Shown here in pieces: positions 7,840-17,183 of a stretch of DNA of 64,000 nucleotides. The position numbers and the translations under genes are program-made. Origin of the DNA: Hyphomicrobiales bacterium (lineage in GTDB: Bacteria > Pseudomonadota > Alphaproteobacteria > Rhizobiales > Rhizobiaceae). Where the stretch lies: contig UBXV01000005.1 of NCBI GenBank assembly GCA_900469625.1, forward strand, positions 231,844 to 295,843, given 5' to 3'. Within the stretch, counting starts at the first letter, position 1. Each line of letters opens with the position of its first letter. The notes under the pieces were generated by a model. The model saw only the letters and a program-made list of their open reading frames with translations, made no database searches and was not told the DNA's origin.

Positions 7840-8736
7840 TCAGGCGTCTTTGGCGATCGCCGCCAGGAAAAGCACGATGTCTTGCCTCGGGCCATCAAGA
7901 TGCAACAGCGGCGCATGCCCCTGACCTTGCGCAGTCACCGATACCATCCCGACATTTCGACGCTGCATTTCGGCCGCTGTCTCGCTTGAAAGCAAACGCG
8001 AGTTCTCGCCGCGAATGAGCAGAAGCGGGTGTCGGTTGAGAGCCTGAAAGGCTTGCCAGAGATCGGGCAGGGTCGTCTCGGCACTGAGAGACAAAAGCGG
8101 CGCAGCTATTGCCAAATCGAAGTCGGGAACCGCGTGCCCGTGTTCATTGCGATAGATCGCGGCCGCCATCTCCCGCCAGTCGGCCGCGCCGAGTACCGGA
8201 AACTCTGCGCCGTGCAACGCGCGGAGATAGGCTGGCGCATCTTCCCAGGTCTTTGGTGTCGTGCCGCCGTTGAGATAGTCTCGAATTGCCAGCAATCCAT
8301 CGAGCTCGATCACCGGTCCGATATCGTTCAATACCACGGCAGCGATCAGGGACGGCACCTGCTGCGCGAGCAGATGCAGGATCAATCCACCCCGCGAAGT
8401 GCCGATGAAGACAGCCTTTTTAATGTCGAGCGCGCGGCAGGCGGTGATCACGTCATTGGCTTCGACAGGGACGGTATAGTGGCTTTTGTCCGGGTCGCGG
8501 GCCGATTGCCCACGGCCACGATAGTCGAGGCAAACGACGGTGCGGTTGCCCCCTTGCGGCGATGAGAGAAACAACGCCAGCGAGTGAAAATCCCGGCTGT
8601 TTCTGCTGAGGCCGGGAAGGCAGACGATCGGCAGATGGCTATCGCTACCGGATGACGTGCGACCATAGATCCGGGCGTAAAGCCGCAGACCGTCATCCGA
8701 TAAAAAATAGTGCTCACTGAAGCCGTCCTGCTGCAT
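7840..8736 (-). CDS. Alpha/beta hydrolase
   Basis: A 298-residue alpha/beta-hydrolase fold enzyme. Visible parts are the HGG-like oxyanion strand region (PIVCLPGLSRNSRDF), the DYRGRGQS loop typical of the family, the nucleophile elbow G-T-S-R-G-G (FIGTSRGGLI), a lid region, the acid strand (HPLLLIRGENS) and the catalytic histidine in GQGHAPLLH near the C-terminus. Substrate unknown; the family includes esterases and epoxide/C-C hydrolases. The start at 8736 (MQQDGFSEHYFL) is where homology starts. A frame continuing to 8982 adds 82 low-complexity, arginine-rich residues and is not believed. It is followed on the same strand by nothing within its transcript. Confidence 0.85.
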   Translation of the reverse strand: MQQDGFSEHYFLSDDGLRLYARIYGRTSSGSDSHLPIVCLPGLSRNSRDFHSLALFLSSPQGGNRTVVCLDYRGRGQSARDPDKSHYTVPVEANDVITACRALDIKKAVFIGTSRGGLILHLLAQQVPSLIAAVVLNDIGPVIELDGLLAIRDYLNGGTTPKTWEDAPAYLRALHGAEFPVLGAADWREMAAAIYRNEHGHAVPDFDLAIAAPLLSLSAETTLPDLWQAFQALNRHPLLLIRGENSRLLSSETAAEMQRRNVGMVSVTAQGQGHAPLLHLDGPRQDIVLFLAAIAKDA

Positions 8737-9039
8737 ATGTTCCACCGCTCTCGCTGTTTCACCGGGCCTGCTGCGGCGCGCCCCAGGCCGTCGTGGAGCG
8801 TCGGACCGTTGCAGGTCGCCGACACTAACCTGGATCTCGCGGAGCGGGATATGCAAAAGGCACGCAAGGTCAGCCAGTCGCCCGAAACGAGACGTCGATC
8901 CCAGACAGGTGACGGATCTGGCTTGGGAGCAAGAAGCAGCTTCAAGGCTGATCCTATGAGCCTCCAGGAGCGGCAGGCTCATTGACTTCGGCTGGGGCGC
9001 TGCCGATATGGCTCAGGATTTTTGGGCCGCTCGAACGGA
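8737..9039. other. Gap between hydrolase and lytic transglycosylase genes
   Basis: 303 bases between the start of the hydrolase (8736) and the stop of the upstream transglycosylase (9040), both on the minus strand. The hydrolase frame stays open for most of it, but the translated residues look random (arginine-rich). I see no separate gene. The promoter of the hydrolase should be here. Confidence 0.4.
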
Positions 9040-11112
9040 TTATGAAGGCGAACGCCCCATCCTGAGATCTTCAACGATATCAGCGCTTTGCCCAAGTCTG
9101 ACCTTGTAGACCTGATAGTTTTCCATAACACGCTGGACGTAGTTGCGCGTTTCCTGGAACGGGATCCGCTCGATCCAGTCGACGACCTCATCGATCGGCT
9201 TTCCGCGCGGATCGCCATAGCGGCTGAGCCAGTCGGGAACGCGGCGCGGGCCGGCGTTATAGGCGATGAAGGTGAGGATATAGGAGCCGCCGAAGCTGTT
9301 GATCTGCTCGCCGAGATAGTGGGCGCCGAGCGTGGCGTTGTATCCGGCATCACTCGTCAGCCGATCCTTCGAATAGGCAAGGCCATAGCGGCTGGCGACG
9401 CCTTTGGCGGTTCCCGGCAACAGTTGCAGAAGGCCGCGGGCATTGGCGGTCGAGACCGCTGCCGGATTGAAGGCGCTCTCCTGGCGCGCGATCGCATAGG
9501 CGAGGGCCTTGCCCGAGCCGCCGATATTGGCAGTCGGCGGAATGACGCCAACGGGGAAGGCGAGGGCGGCGACATCGATGCCTCGACCGAATGCGGTCTT
9601 GCCGATCTGAAGCGAAAGCTGGTGGTTTCGCGTTTTTTCGGCGCGAGCCGAAAGGATCGCCAACTCGCCGGGGCTGGTCAACTCTTCTGCCAGTGCCCGA
9701 TAAATGCTGTCTGCGCGCCAGCCGTGGCCCGCGGTCTCGAGCCGTGCGATGGCCCGCACCGCCTCGCGTCCCTCGAAGCGGGCACGATCTTCCGACGAAG
9801 GTGCTGGATAGGCGACATTGAGCGCCTTGCGGCCAAGCCGGGCAGCGGCGAGCTGACCGTAGAATGTTCCGGGAAATTTGGCGGCATTGGCGAAATAATC
9901 CTTGGCGTTGCCCGGCCCGCCTGCCTCCGCCGAGCGACCGAGCCAGTACCAGGCCCGCGACGCTGAAAGCGGCCGGCTGGAAACATCGAGGATGCGACGG
10001 AAATGCCGGGCGGCCGCTGCCGGGTCTTCCATGCCGCGCAAAGCGTACCAGCCGGCGTGAAACTCCGCATCGACGATATCGGTTGCCTCGCTCGCCTGAT
10101 GGTTGGCAGCGACGCGGTAGGCGCCGCGGAAATCGCCCTTGTCCAGCAGGCTGCGGCTGACGATCCGCTGCTCCGTCCACCACTCGCCGGGATTGACCAG
10201 CGCGTCCTGATCCCTTGGCATCGCCGCCAGCAGCTTGGCTGCTTCCGCATACTTCTCCTGCTTGCGCAGGCTTTCTATGCGGATGAAGAGATAGGCCGGA
10301 TCCTTATGCCATGAGGGGTCGACCGCCGATATCAGGGCGGGGGCGTCTGATGAACCACGGCTGACGGCGGCCCAGGCGCGAAAGAGCGATTGCGCCTTGC
10401 CGAGTTCGCTGAAGCGCTCGGCCTGCTCGACGCGATTGCGATAAAGCAGCATCGTCATCCGTCGCCTGTGATCGGCAACGCTCAACAGGCCGGAAAACTC
10501 CGACAGGATCTGTGTTTCGACACCTTTGTCGAGCCCCTGCTTGAACCAGAGCGCACGCAACCGCGACGCCGCCGCCGCATTCTGTCCCTCAGCGACAAGC
10601 GCGCGGGCAAGAACGAGCGTTCCTTCGGTCGTCTCGGGCTCGGTCTGTCCGAAGGCGGCGAGAATGTCGGCTGCCGGCGGGTTCTCGCGATAAAGCGCGC
10701 GCTCGGAGTTGGCGCGCAGCGATTTCAGGCCCGGCCATCCCTGCAGTTCGCGCTGGGCGTCGGCGATTTCAAAGGAGGGAATGCCGCGCTGTCCCGAGAC
10801 GGCGATCGCCCAGGTCAGGATATGGCGGTCGAGCGTGCCTTCGCGCATGCCGTTGCGAACAGCGAGTGCCTTGGCGGGATCCTTGTTGGAAAGCGCATCC
10901 AGTCCGAGCTTCAGGTCACCCTGGATGGGTGAAATCGTCGCGGGTATCGCTCCGGTGACGTCCGTGGTCGAAACGCCACTGGGTCTACCAGAAATTGCGG
11001 GCTTGTTGCCCGGGACGGGCACTTTGTTGGCGGGCTCGGAAGATAGGGCCGACGAGGCCGAAAGCGCTGCGCCGATAATGGCGGCGACAGACAGAAAGAT
11101 TGATCCGCGCAT
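9040..11112 (-). CDS. Soluble lytic murein transglycosylase (Slt family)
   Basis: A 690-residue periplasmic enzyme that cleaves the MurNAc-GlcNAc bond with 1,6-anhydro product formation. An N-terminal signal peptide (MRGSIFLSVAAIIGAALS) is followed by a long alpha-helical superhelix typical of Slt70 U/L domains (about 60-510). The C-terminal SLT catalytic domain has the glutamate in ARQESAFNPAA (Glu545), the GLLQLLPGTA motif and the ITFIAYNAGP-type motif (LTFIAYNAGPRRV), all intact. The ATG at 11112 is chosen; a GTG at 11124 with GGGG upstream is also possible and would add four residues. It is divergent from dapA. It probably recycles or remodels peptidoglycan. Confidence 0.93.
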   Translation of the reverse strand: MRGSIFLSVAAIIGAALSASSALSSEPANKVPVPGNKPAISGRPSGVSTTDVTGAIPATISPIQGDLKLGLDALSNKDPAKALAVRNGMREGTLDRHILTWAIAVSGQRGIPSFEIADAQRELQGWPGLKSLRANSERALYRENPPAADILAAFGQTEPETTEGTLVLARALVAEGQNAAAASRLRALWFKQGLDKGVETQILSEFSGLLSVADHRRRMTMLLYRNRVEQAERFSELGKAQSLFRAWAAVSRGSSDAPALISAVDPSWHKDPAYLFIRIESLRKQEKYAEAAKLLAAMPRDQDALVNPGEWWTEQRIVSRSLLDKGDFRGAYRVAANHQASEATDIVDAEFHAGWYALRGMEDPAAAARHFRRILDVSSRPLSASRAWYWLGRSAEAGGPGNAKDYFANAAKFPGTFYGQLAAARLGRKALNVAYPAPSSEDRARFEGREAVRAIARLETAGHGWRADSIYRALAEELTSPGELAILSARAEKTRNHQLSLQIGKTAFGRGIDVAALAFPVGVIPPTANIGGSGKALAYAIARQESAFNPAAVSTANARGLLQLLPGTAKGVASRYGLAYSKDRLTSDAGYNATLGAHYLGEQINSFGGSYILTFIAYNAGPRRVPDWLSRYGDPRGKPIDEVVDWIERIPFQETRNYVQRVMENYQVYKVRLGQSADIVEDLRMGRSPS

Positions 11113-11407
11113 CAAGAGCCCCACGTTACCCCGTGTCTCGCATTCATTTGCCGCCGGATTGCCTAACGAAACGTTACCGGTGTTTACCGATCATGGCAAT
11201 CGAGCCGTCGTCCCCACTGCACCGGATGGCAGGCGACAAGGATTATATGGCTTGAGCGTCAAGCTTTTGCGTGAAAACCGGCATGAAATGCCGTGTCACG
11301 GCGCTTGCCGCAGCCCCCTCACATGATTATGGTGCGGCAGTTTTTTAACCGTCGAATACGGCCAAAGCGTGAGTGTATTTGCGCCTTTGGTCCGTCAGGA
11401 GTTGTGC

Positions 11408-12292
11408 ATGTTCAAGGGTTCCATTCCCGCTCTCGTAACACCGTTCACTGCCGCGGGCGCAGTGGATGCGGAAGGTTTCGTCGCGCATGTGGAATGGCAG
11501 ATAAAAGAGGGCAGCGCCGGTCTCGTTCCCGTCGGGACGACAGGCGAATCCCCGACCCTTTCGCATGCCGAGCACAAGCAGGTGGTCGAGCTTTGCATCG
11601 CCGCCGCTGCCGGTCGCGTGCCGGTGATCGCCGGCGCCGGTTCGAACAACACGATCGAAGCGATCGAGCTCGCGCAGCACGCTGAAAAGGCGGGTGCGAA
11701 CGCGGTGCTCGTCGTGACACCCTACTACAACAAGCCGACGCAGAAGGGCCTGTTCGCCCACTATTCGGCAATCGCTCAGAGCGTGAAGCTGCCGATCATC
11801 ATCTACAACATCCCCGGCCGTTCGGTCGTGGACATGAGCGTGGAGACGATGGCGGCGCTCGCCAAGGCGCACCCGACCATCGTTGGCGTCAAGGATGCGA
11901 CTGGCAAGATCGAGCGCGTGTCGGAACAGCGCATGGCCTGCGGCAAGGATTTCGTTCAGCTTTCGGGCGAGGACGCCACCGCGCTCGGTTTCAACGCCCA
12001 TGGCGGCGTTGGCTGCATCTCGGTGACCGCGAATGTCGCGCCGCGCCTCTGCGCCGAGTTCCAGGAAGCGACGCTCGCCGGCGATTACGCCAAGGCGCTC
12101 GAATACCAGGACAAGTTGATGCCGCTGCACAAGTCGATCTTCATGGAGCCTGGTCTCTGTGGCGCCAAGTATGCGCTCAACCGTCTCGGCCGCATGAGCC
12201 GTTCTGTCCGCTCGCCGCTGCTTTCCACGCTGGAGCCGGCGACGGAGGCTGCGATCGATGCAGCGCTCAGACATGCAGGATTGATGAACTGA
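11408..12292 (+). CDS. dapA: 4-hydroxy-tetrahydrodipicolinate synthase
   Basis: Condenses pyruvate with aspartate semialdehyde, the first committed step of lysine and meso-diaminopimelate synthesis. 294 residues, a TIM barrel, normal length. The active site can be read directly: GTTGE with Thr44-Thr45, the Tyr in TPYYNKP, Tyr133 in IIYNIPGR with Arg138, and the Schiff-base lysine Lys162 in VGVKDATG, at nearly the same numbering as the E. coli enzyme. The ATG at 11408 has AGGAG seven bases upstream. An in-frame upstream start at 11369 lacks homology. Its last base is the first base of the smpB start codon, so the two are translationally coupled, an arrangement common in rhizobia. Confidence 0.97.
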   Translation: MFKGSIPALVTPFTAAGAVDAEGFVAHVEWQIKEGSAGLVPVGTTGESPTLSHAEHKQVVELCIAAAAGRVPVIAGAGSNNTIEAIELAQHAEKAGANAVLVVTPYYNKPTQKGLFAHYSAIAQSVKLPIIIYNIPGRSVVDMSVETMAALAKAHPTIVGVKDATGKIERVSEQRMACGKDFVQLSGEDATALGFNAHGGVGCISVTANVAPRLCAEFQEATLAGDYAKALEYQDKLMPLHKSIFMEPGLCGAKYALNRLGRMSRSVRSPLLSTLEPATEAAIDAALRHAGLMN

Positions 12293-12771
12293 TGGCACCA
12301 AAGGGAAGCCAGCGCACGGTTAAGAAGATTGTCGCGGAGAACCGCAAGGCCCGTTTCAACTACGAGATCGTCGATACCTACGAGGCCGGTATGGTTCTGA
12401 CCGGAACCGAGGTGAAGTCGCTGCGCGAAGGCAAGGCGAATATCGCCGAATCCTACGCCACGGACGAGGGCGGGGAGATCTGGCTGATCAATTCCTACTT
12501 GCCGGAATACCTCCAGGCAAACCGCTTCAACCACGAGCCCCGCCGTCGGCGCAAGCTGTTGCTATCGAAGCGTGAGGTCAACCGGCTGCAGGGCGCCGTC
12601 AATCGCGAAGGCATGTCGCTCGTTCCGCTCAAGATCTATTTCAACGATCAGGGCAGGGCCAAGCTCGAGCTGGCGCTCGGCAAGGGCAAGAAACTGCACG
12701 ACAAGCGCGAAAGCGCCAAGGAACGTGACTGGAATAGGCAAAAGAGCCGGCTACTCAAGGATCGCGGCTGA
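12292..12771 (+). CDS. smpB: SsrA-binding protein SmpB
   Basis: The tmRNA partner in trans-translation, rescuing stalled ribosomes. 159 residues, full length. Typical blocks are visible: [10 protein letters not shown] near the N-terminus, [25 protein letters not shown], and the basic C-terminal tail [15 protein letters not shown] that enters the decoding centre. The start codon overlaps the dapA stop (ATGA-type junction), so coupling is expected. The tmRNA gene itself was not recognised in this window. In alphaproteobacteria it is a permuted two-piece RNA that is hard to see by eye. Confidence 0.97.
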   Translation: MAPKGSQRTVKKIVAENRKARFNYEIVDTYEAGMVLTGTEVKSLREGKANIAESYATDEGGEIWLINSYLPEYLQANRFNHEPRRRRKLLLSKREVNRLQGAVNREGMSLVPLKIYFNDQGRAKLELALGKGKKLHDKRESAKERDWNRQKSRLLKDRG

Positions 12772-12852
12772 ACAGGCCGCGCTCCTTGCTGAGGCGTATC
12801 GCAGCCAGGCTGCGGAAAATTAGGTCATTGTCTTGGGGATGTGGCCGGTCGC

Positions 12853-13434
12853 TTAGATGTCGACTGGGTCGGCCACGGGTTCGACATGCTGCCGGGGCGT
12901 GCGTTCGGACGGATCGCGGCCGATTTCGGCGCGCAGCGTCACAAGGTCGATGAAGTGGTCGGCCTGACGGCGCAGATCATCGGCAATCATCGGCGGCTGG
13001 GTTGACATCGTCGATACGACCGAGACTTTACGACCTTTGCGCTGCAATGCTTCGACGAGCGTCGTAAAATCGCCATCACCCGAAAAGATCACCAGATGGT
13101 CGACAGTCTCGGACTGTTCCATGGCGTCGATCGCGAGTTCGATGTCCATGTTGCCCTTGATCTTGCGACGGCCGAGCGAGTCCGTGAATTCCTTCGCCGG
13201 CTTGGTCACAACCTTGTAGCCGTTGTAATCAAGCCAGTCGATCAACGGGCGGATCGACGAGTATTCCTGATCTTCGATGAGCGCCGTGTAGTAATAGGCG
13301 CGCAAGAGATAGCCGCGTTTCTGAAAAGCTTTCAGCAGCTTGCGGTAATCGATGTCGAAACCGAGACTCTTCGACGCGGCGTAGAGATTTGCGCCGTCGA
13401 TGAAAAGAGCGATTTTCTCGCGGGGATCAAACAT
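12853..13434 (-). CDS. NYN-domain (LabA/DUF88) protein
   Basis: A 193-residue PIN-like protein of the NYN family, probably a metal-dependent ribonuclease. The acidic residues that form the site are visible in IALFIDGANLYAA (Asp13), GNMDIELAIDAM and IFSGDGDFTTLVEAL. The short C-terminal tail is proline/aspartate-rich. The start at 13434 has AAGGA upstream. The frame continues for 15 more codons without homology. It is convergent with smpB and divergent from rpoZ. Homologues are widespread in Rhizobiales next to dapA-smpB-rpoZ. The cellular RNA target is unknown. Confidence 0.88.
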   Translation of the reverse strand: MFDPREKIALFIDGANLYAASKSLGFDIDYRKLLKAFQKRGYLLRAYYYTALIEDQEYSSIRPLIDWLDYNGYKVVTKPAKEFTDSLGRRKIKGNMDIELAIDAMEQSETVDHLVIFSGDGDFTTLVEALQRKGRKVSVVSTMSTQPPMIADDLRRQADHFIDLVTLRAEIGRDPSERTPRQHVEPVADPVDI

Positions 13435-13505
13435 CGTTATTCCTTTTAAGTGCGCATCGCATTGCGGTAAGCCGCCCATCGGCGGATGCGCGAAAATACG
13501 TCGTT

Positions 13506-13539
13506 TACATTAATAATTGCTGATATTGCAAATAATGTA
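13506..13539. promoter_or_regulatory. Interrupted palindrome, possible operator
   Basis: Nested symmetric arms TACATTA...TAATGTA (13506-13512 and 13533-13539) and TTGC...GCAA (13517-13520 and 13528-13531). The inter-arm spacers differ (four and one base), so symmetry is imperfect. It lies about 70 bases upstream of the NYN start, in the only AT-rich patch nearby. It could bind a dimeric regulator. The regulator is not known. Confidence 0.35.
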
Positions 13540-13756
13540 GTTAACCACTTGCATTATTCCAAGCGGCATCGCGCGAATATAGCTAGTTTTAGCAGTTGCT
13601 GCAGTTCGTCCACATCGGAAGTCTGCAGTTTCTACCAGGCGTCTCAGGTCTCAATCTAGATATGCAACTAGGATGTGTGCGTGCGAATTCCAGCCCGTTC
13701 GTGTGGCATTTTATCACGCAGTACCGGATGATGTGAGCGCCTTGTGCAGGAAAAAC

Positions 13757-13785
13757 TTGAACTTGTGCTGTTTTGATTGTATCCG
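13757..13785 (+). promoter_or_regulatory. Candidate sigma-70 promoter of rpoZ
   Basis: TTGAAC (13757-13762), a 17-base spacer, then TATCCG (13780-13785), close to the rhizobial housekeeping consensus CTTGAC-N17-CTATAT. It lies about 120 bases before the rpoZ start codon. Motif evidence only. Confidence 0.4.
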
Positions 13786-13904
13786 GGCGGCTAATTCCAG
13801 AAATCGGAGCCGACGAGGCCGTCACCCGGCGGCCGTTCCGGTCTCGTGTCGTTAATCCGTGCTGCGGCGATGATCGCCGCGCTTTGAGCCCAAAAGGACA
13901 GGCA

Positions 13905-14312
13905 ATGGCCCGCGTCACCGTCGAAGATTGCATTGACAAGGTCGACAACCGTTTCGAACTCGTGCTGCTCGCCAGCCACCGCGCCCGCCTGATCTCGCAG
14001 GGCGCAGCCATCACCATTGATCGCGACAATGACAAGAACCCTGTCGTTGCGCTCCGCGAAATCGCTGACGAAACCCTTTCGCCCGGCGACCTCAAGGAAG
14101 ACCTGATCCATTCGCTGCAGAAGCATGTCGAAGTGGACGAGCCCGAGCCCGATCCGGCTTCGCTGGTTCAGGCCGATGCCGATACGACTTTTGCCGAGAC
14201 GGCGGAAGACGACGATCAGCCGGAAGCAATCACCTTCGACCGCATGTCGGAAGAAGAACTGCTTGCCGGTATCGAGGGCCTCGTGCCCCCGGAAAAGAGC
14301 GACGACTACTGA
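13905..14312 (+). CDS. rpoZ: RNA polymerase omega subunit
   Basis: A 135-residue omega subunit that helps fold and hold the beta-prime subunit of RNA polymerase. The conserved N-terminal half is plain: [28 protein letters not shown] and then [11 protein letters not shown]. As in other Rhizobiales it carries a long acidic C-terminal extension ([17 protein letters not shown]) absent from E. coli omega. The start at 13905 has AAAAGGACAGGCA upstream. A strong terminator separates it from rsh, although rpoZ and spoT/rsh are adjacent in many proteobacteria. Confidence 0.96.
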   Translation: MARVTVEDCIDKVDNRFELVLLASHRARLISQGAAITIDRDNDKNPVVALREIADETLSPGDLKEDLIHSLQKHVEVDEPEPDPASLVQADADTTFAETAEDDDQPEAITFDRMSEEELLAGIEGLVPPEKSDDY

Positions 14313-14352
14313 GATCCGTAACGGAACAAGCGTTCCCACGTGTTATCAAAGC

Positions 14353-14387
14353 AGTGCGCCACTCGTATGATTGGCGCACTTTTTTTA
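14353..14387 (+). terminator. Rho-independent terminator after rpoZ
   Basis: 9-bp stem AGTGCGCCA/TGGCGCACT (14353-14361 and 14372-14380) with a 10-base loop, then six or more T residues (14381-14386). It lies 40 bases after the rpoZ stop and just before the rsh ribosome site, so rsh transcription either reads through or starts within the last few bases. Confidence 0.9.
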
Positions 14388-14415
14388 TTGTCTTTTGCCA
14401 CGGAGCCGCCCGCGA

Positions 14416-16641
14416 ATGATGCGCCAATACGAGCTCGTTGAGCGCGTTCAGAAGTACAAGCCCGACGTCAATGAAGCCCTGTTGAACAAGGCTTACGTCT
14501 ACGCCATGCAGAAGCATGGGCAGCAGAAGCGGGCAAGCGGCGACCCCTATATTTCCCATCCGCTCGAGGTGGCGGCGATCCTGACCGAGATGCACCTCGA
14601 TGAATCGACGATCGCGGTCGCCCTTCTGCACGACACGATCGAGGATACGACCGCCACACGGCAGGAGATCGACGATCTCTTCGGCGAAGACATCGGCGCG
14701 CTCGTCGAGGGTCTGACCAAGATCAAGAAGCTCGATCTGGTCACCAAGAAAGCCAAGCAGGCGGAAAACCTGCGAAAGCTGTTGCTGGCGATTTCCGACG
14801 ACGTGCGCGTTCTCCTGGTCAAGCTTGCCGATCGCCTGCACAACATGCGCACACTCGACCATATGACGGCCGAGAAGCGGGCGCGCATCTCCGAAGAGAC
14901 GATGGACATCTATGCACCGCTCGCCGGCCGCATGGGTATGCAGGATATGCGCGAGGAGCTGGAAAACCTCTCCTTCCGCCATATCAATCCGGAAGCCTTC
15001 GAAACCGTCACCCGTCGCCTGGAAGAACTGTCCGAGCGCAACGAGGGCCTGATCAAGAAGATCGAGGACGAGTTGACCGAGCTGCTGCAGACCGAAGGGT
15101 TGAAGGGTGCTCAGGTCAAGGGTCGGCAGAAGAAGCCCTATTCGGTCTTCCGCAAGATGCAGTCGAAGTCGCTGTCGTTCGAGCAGCTGTCCGACGTCTG
15201 GGGTTTTCGCATCGTCGTCGACGACATTCCCTCGTGCTACCGCGCGCTCGGCATCGTGCACACGCGCTGGCGGGTCGTGCCGGGGCGCTTCAAGGATTAC
15301 ATCTCGACCCCGAAGCAGAACGACTACCAGTCGATCCACACGACCATCGTCGGCCCTTCGCGCCAGCGCATCGAGCTGCAGATCCGCACGCGGCGGATGA
15401 ACGATATCGCCGAATACGGCATTGCCGCCCATTCGCTTTACAAGGACGGTGAGGGGGCATCGACCGAGACGGCGCTGTCGCCGACATCGAATGCCTATTC
15501 CTGGCTCAGGCGTACGATTGAATCTCTGGCCGAGGGCGACAACCCGGAAGAGTTTCTCGAGCACACCAAACTCGAGCTCTTCCAGGACCAGGTGTTCTGC
15601 TTCACGCCGAAGGGGCAGCTGATCGCGCTACCGCGCGGCGCTACGCCGATCGATTTCGCCTATGCCGTCCACACCAACATCGGCGACACCTGCGTCGGCG
15701 CCAAGATCAACGGCCGCATCATGCCGCTGGTGACCCGCCTCAACAACGGCGACGAAGTGGAGATCATCCGCTCCGGCATCCAGGTGCCGCCACCGGCCTG
15801 GGAAGAGATCGTGGTGACCGGCAAGGCGCGCTCTGCCATCCGGCGTGCAACGCGAGCTGCCATCCGCAAGCAATATGCCGGCCTCGGCTACCGCATTCTC
15901 GAGCGCACGTTCGAGCGGGCGAGCAAGACTTTCTCGCGTGAGGCGTTGAAACCGGCGCTGCATCGACTCGGCCACAAGGAGGTCGAGGATGCGATCGCGT
16001 CGGTCGGCCGTGGCGAACTGTCGTCGCTCGACGTGCTGCGCGCCGTCTTCCCCGACCACCAGGATGAGCGCGTCACCGTCAAGCCGAACGCGGACGATGG
16101 CTGGTTCAACATGCGTAGCGCCGCCGGCATGGTGTTCAAGCTGCCGGGCCGGTCTAAGGAGTCGGGCGAGCCTTCGCAGGCGGAAGGTCCGGAAGCGTTG
16201 CCGATCCGTGGGCTCTCGGGCAATGCCGGCGTGCATTTCAGTGCTGCGGGTGCCGTCCCCGGCGACCGCATCGTCGGGATCATGGACAAGGACAAGGGCA
16301 TCACCATCTATCCGATCCAGTCGCCGATCCTGCAGAAGTTCGACGAAGAGCCGGAGCGCTGGATCGACGTTCGCTGGGACCTGGATGAAGCCAACAGCAG
16401 CCGCTTCATGGCGCGCATCGCCATCAGCGCCCTGAACGAGCCCGGTACGCTGGCGGAAGTCGCCCAGTCGATCGCCACCAGCGATGTCAACATCCGCTCG
16501 CTCTCCATGGGGCGGGTAGCAGCCGATTTCAGCGAGTTGCAGTTTGATCTCGAGGTCTGGGATCTCCGGCAGCTGAACCATCTGATCACCCAGCTGAAGG
16601 AATTGCCGAGCATTTCCACGGTCAAGCGCCTCTTCGAGTAA
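14416..16641 (+). CDS. rsh: Bifunctional (p)ppGpp synthetase/hydrolase
   Basis: The stringent-response enzyme, 741 residues. Order of domains: an HD hydrolase domain (about 25-180) with His72-Asp73 in LLHDTIED intact; a RelA/SpoT synthetase domain (about 240-360) with RFKDYISTPKQNDYQSIH; a TGS domain (about 390-450, FTPKGQLIALPRGATPIDFAYAVH); a helical/zinc-finger region; and a C-terminal ACT domain (about 665-740, MARIAISALNEPGTLAEVAQ). Both catalytic halves look complete, as expected for the single Rsh enzyme of rhizobia. The ATG at 14416 follows GGAG ten bases upstream. A frame beginning at 14371 lies inside the rpoZ terminator and is rejected. Confidence 0.96.
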   Translation: MMRQYELVERVQKYKPDVNEALLNKAYVYAMQKHGQQKRASGDPYISHPLEVAAILTEMHLDESTIAVALLHDTIEDTTATRQEIDDLFGEDIGALVEGLTKIKKLDLVTKKAKQAENLRKLLLAISDDVRVLLVKLADRLHNMRTLDHMTAEKRARISEETMDIYAPLAGRMGMQDMREELENLSFRHINPEAFETVTRRLEELSERNEGLIKKIEDELTELLQTEGLKGAQVKGRQKKPYSVFRKMQSKSLSFEQLSDVWGFRIVVDDIPSCYRALGIVHTRWRVVPGRFKDYISTPKQNDYQSIHTTIVGPSRQRIELQIRTRRMNDIAEYGIAAHSLYKDGEGASTETALSPTSNAYSWLRRTIESLAEGDNPEEFLEHTKLELFQDQVFCFTPKGQLIALPRGATPIDFAYAVHTNIGDTCVGAKINGRIMPLVTRLNNGDEVEIIRSGIQVPPPAWEEIVVTGKARSAIRRATRAAIRKQYAGLGYRILERTFERASKTFSREALKPALHRLGHKEVEDAIASVGRGELSSLDVLRAVFPDHQDERVTVKPNADDGWFNMRSAAGMVFKLPGRSKESGEPSQAEGPEALPIRGLSGNAGVHFSAAGAVPGDRIVGIMDKDKGITIYPIQSPILQKFDEEPERWIDVRWDLDEANSSRFMARIAISALNEPGTLAEVAQSIATSDVNIRSLSMGRVAADFSELQFDLEVWDLRQLNHLITQLKELPSISTVKRLFE

Positions 16642-16785
16642 GGGGCGCTTGTCGGTGCAATGCGCCTTCCCGGCCGCGGCAACGCGTCTGCTTTGCGCAG
16701 TTGCCTGGAAATCAGGCAGCTTCTGCTCTTAAAATCAGCCAGGCATGCTTTGGGTGCATGGCTGCTGTCTTTTCCTGGCTCTGGT

Positions 16786-16810
16786 GGAACAGGAACCTCT
16801 AAACTATCTT
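16786..16810 (+). promoter_or_regulatory. Possible RpoE2/EcfG-type promoter
   Basis: GGAAC at 16786-16790, eighteen bases, then TT at 16809-16810. This fits the GGAAC-N18/19-TT pattern of the Sinorhizobium general-stress sigma factor RpoE2. It ends 31 bases before the DUF3563 start codon, a sensible promoter distance. The second element is very short, so chance is possible. Confidence 0.35.
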
Positions 16811-16841
16811 CTGGATCGGGAGGTAAACGAAGAGGTTTGCC

Positions 16842-16994
16842 ATGTTTAATCAGTTGAAGAAGATCACCCGCGCTCTGCGCGTTGCCACTCAGGAAGAGCG
16901 CGAGCTCGCCTATCTCAATGGCTCGGTCGACCGTATCGACCTCGAATATCGCCAGCGCCAGATCGATCGCGGCCTGTTCCGTAACGGCTACTAA
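16842..16994 (+). CDS. DUF3563 micro-protein
   Basis: A 50-residue protein reading MFNQLKKITRALRVATQEER, then a conserved block with ELAYL, DRIDLEYRQRQ, and ending IDRGLFRNGY. This pattern (an acidic EREL helix, then D-L-E-x-R-Q-R-x-I-D-R-G) is that of the DUF3563 family of very short proteins, frequent in Rhizobiales and Burkholderiales, with unknown function. Two purine-rich ribosome-site candidates (GGGAGG and AGAGG) precede the ATG. It is a separate cistron 200 bases after rsh. The GGAAC-N18-TT promoter upstream suggests general-stress control, as inference. Confidence 0.85.
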   Translation: MFNQLKKITRALRVATQEERELAYLNGSVDRIDLEYRQRQIDRGLFRNGY

Positions 16995-17183
16995 GCCGCT
17001 GCTTTTCCCGCATGATGGTGGGAATAGCGAGCCATGCGCCAAGCGAATGGCTCGTCCAGATGGCCACATCGCCGGTCAGCGGGTTGCAAGCAGAGGGCAT
17101 GACGCCTATCTTGCGGCCTTTCAACAGGCGGACACGCCGTCTTGCGCCGACTGGCGGTTTCAAGATGCGGTCATGACGGCATA

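Larger units (their letters stand above)
13435..13904. other. Intergenic region with AT-rich dyad and rpoZ promoter
   Basis: 470 bases between the divergent NYN and rpoZ genes. The part next to the NYN gene (13500-13560) is strikingly AT-rich for this genome and contains a dyad at 13506-13539. The rpoZ side contains a good sigma-70-type promoter at 13757-13785. The rest shows no gene. Confidence 0.5.

Noticed and set aside
8737-8982. N-terminal extension of the alpha/beta hydrolase
   Set aside because: 82 extra residues without homology, arginine- and serine-rich. The hydrolase homology begins at the ATG at 8736.
12772-13904. Permuted tmRNA (ssrA) near smpB
   Set aside because: I could not recognise the acceptor halves or tag reading frame around smpB or rpoZ, so no RNA gene is claimed.
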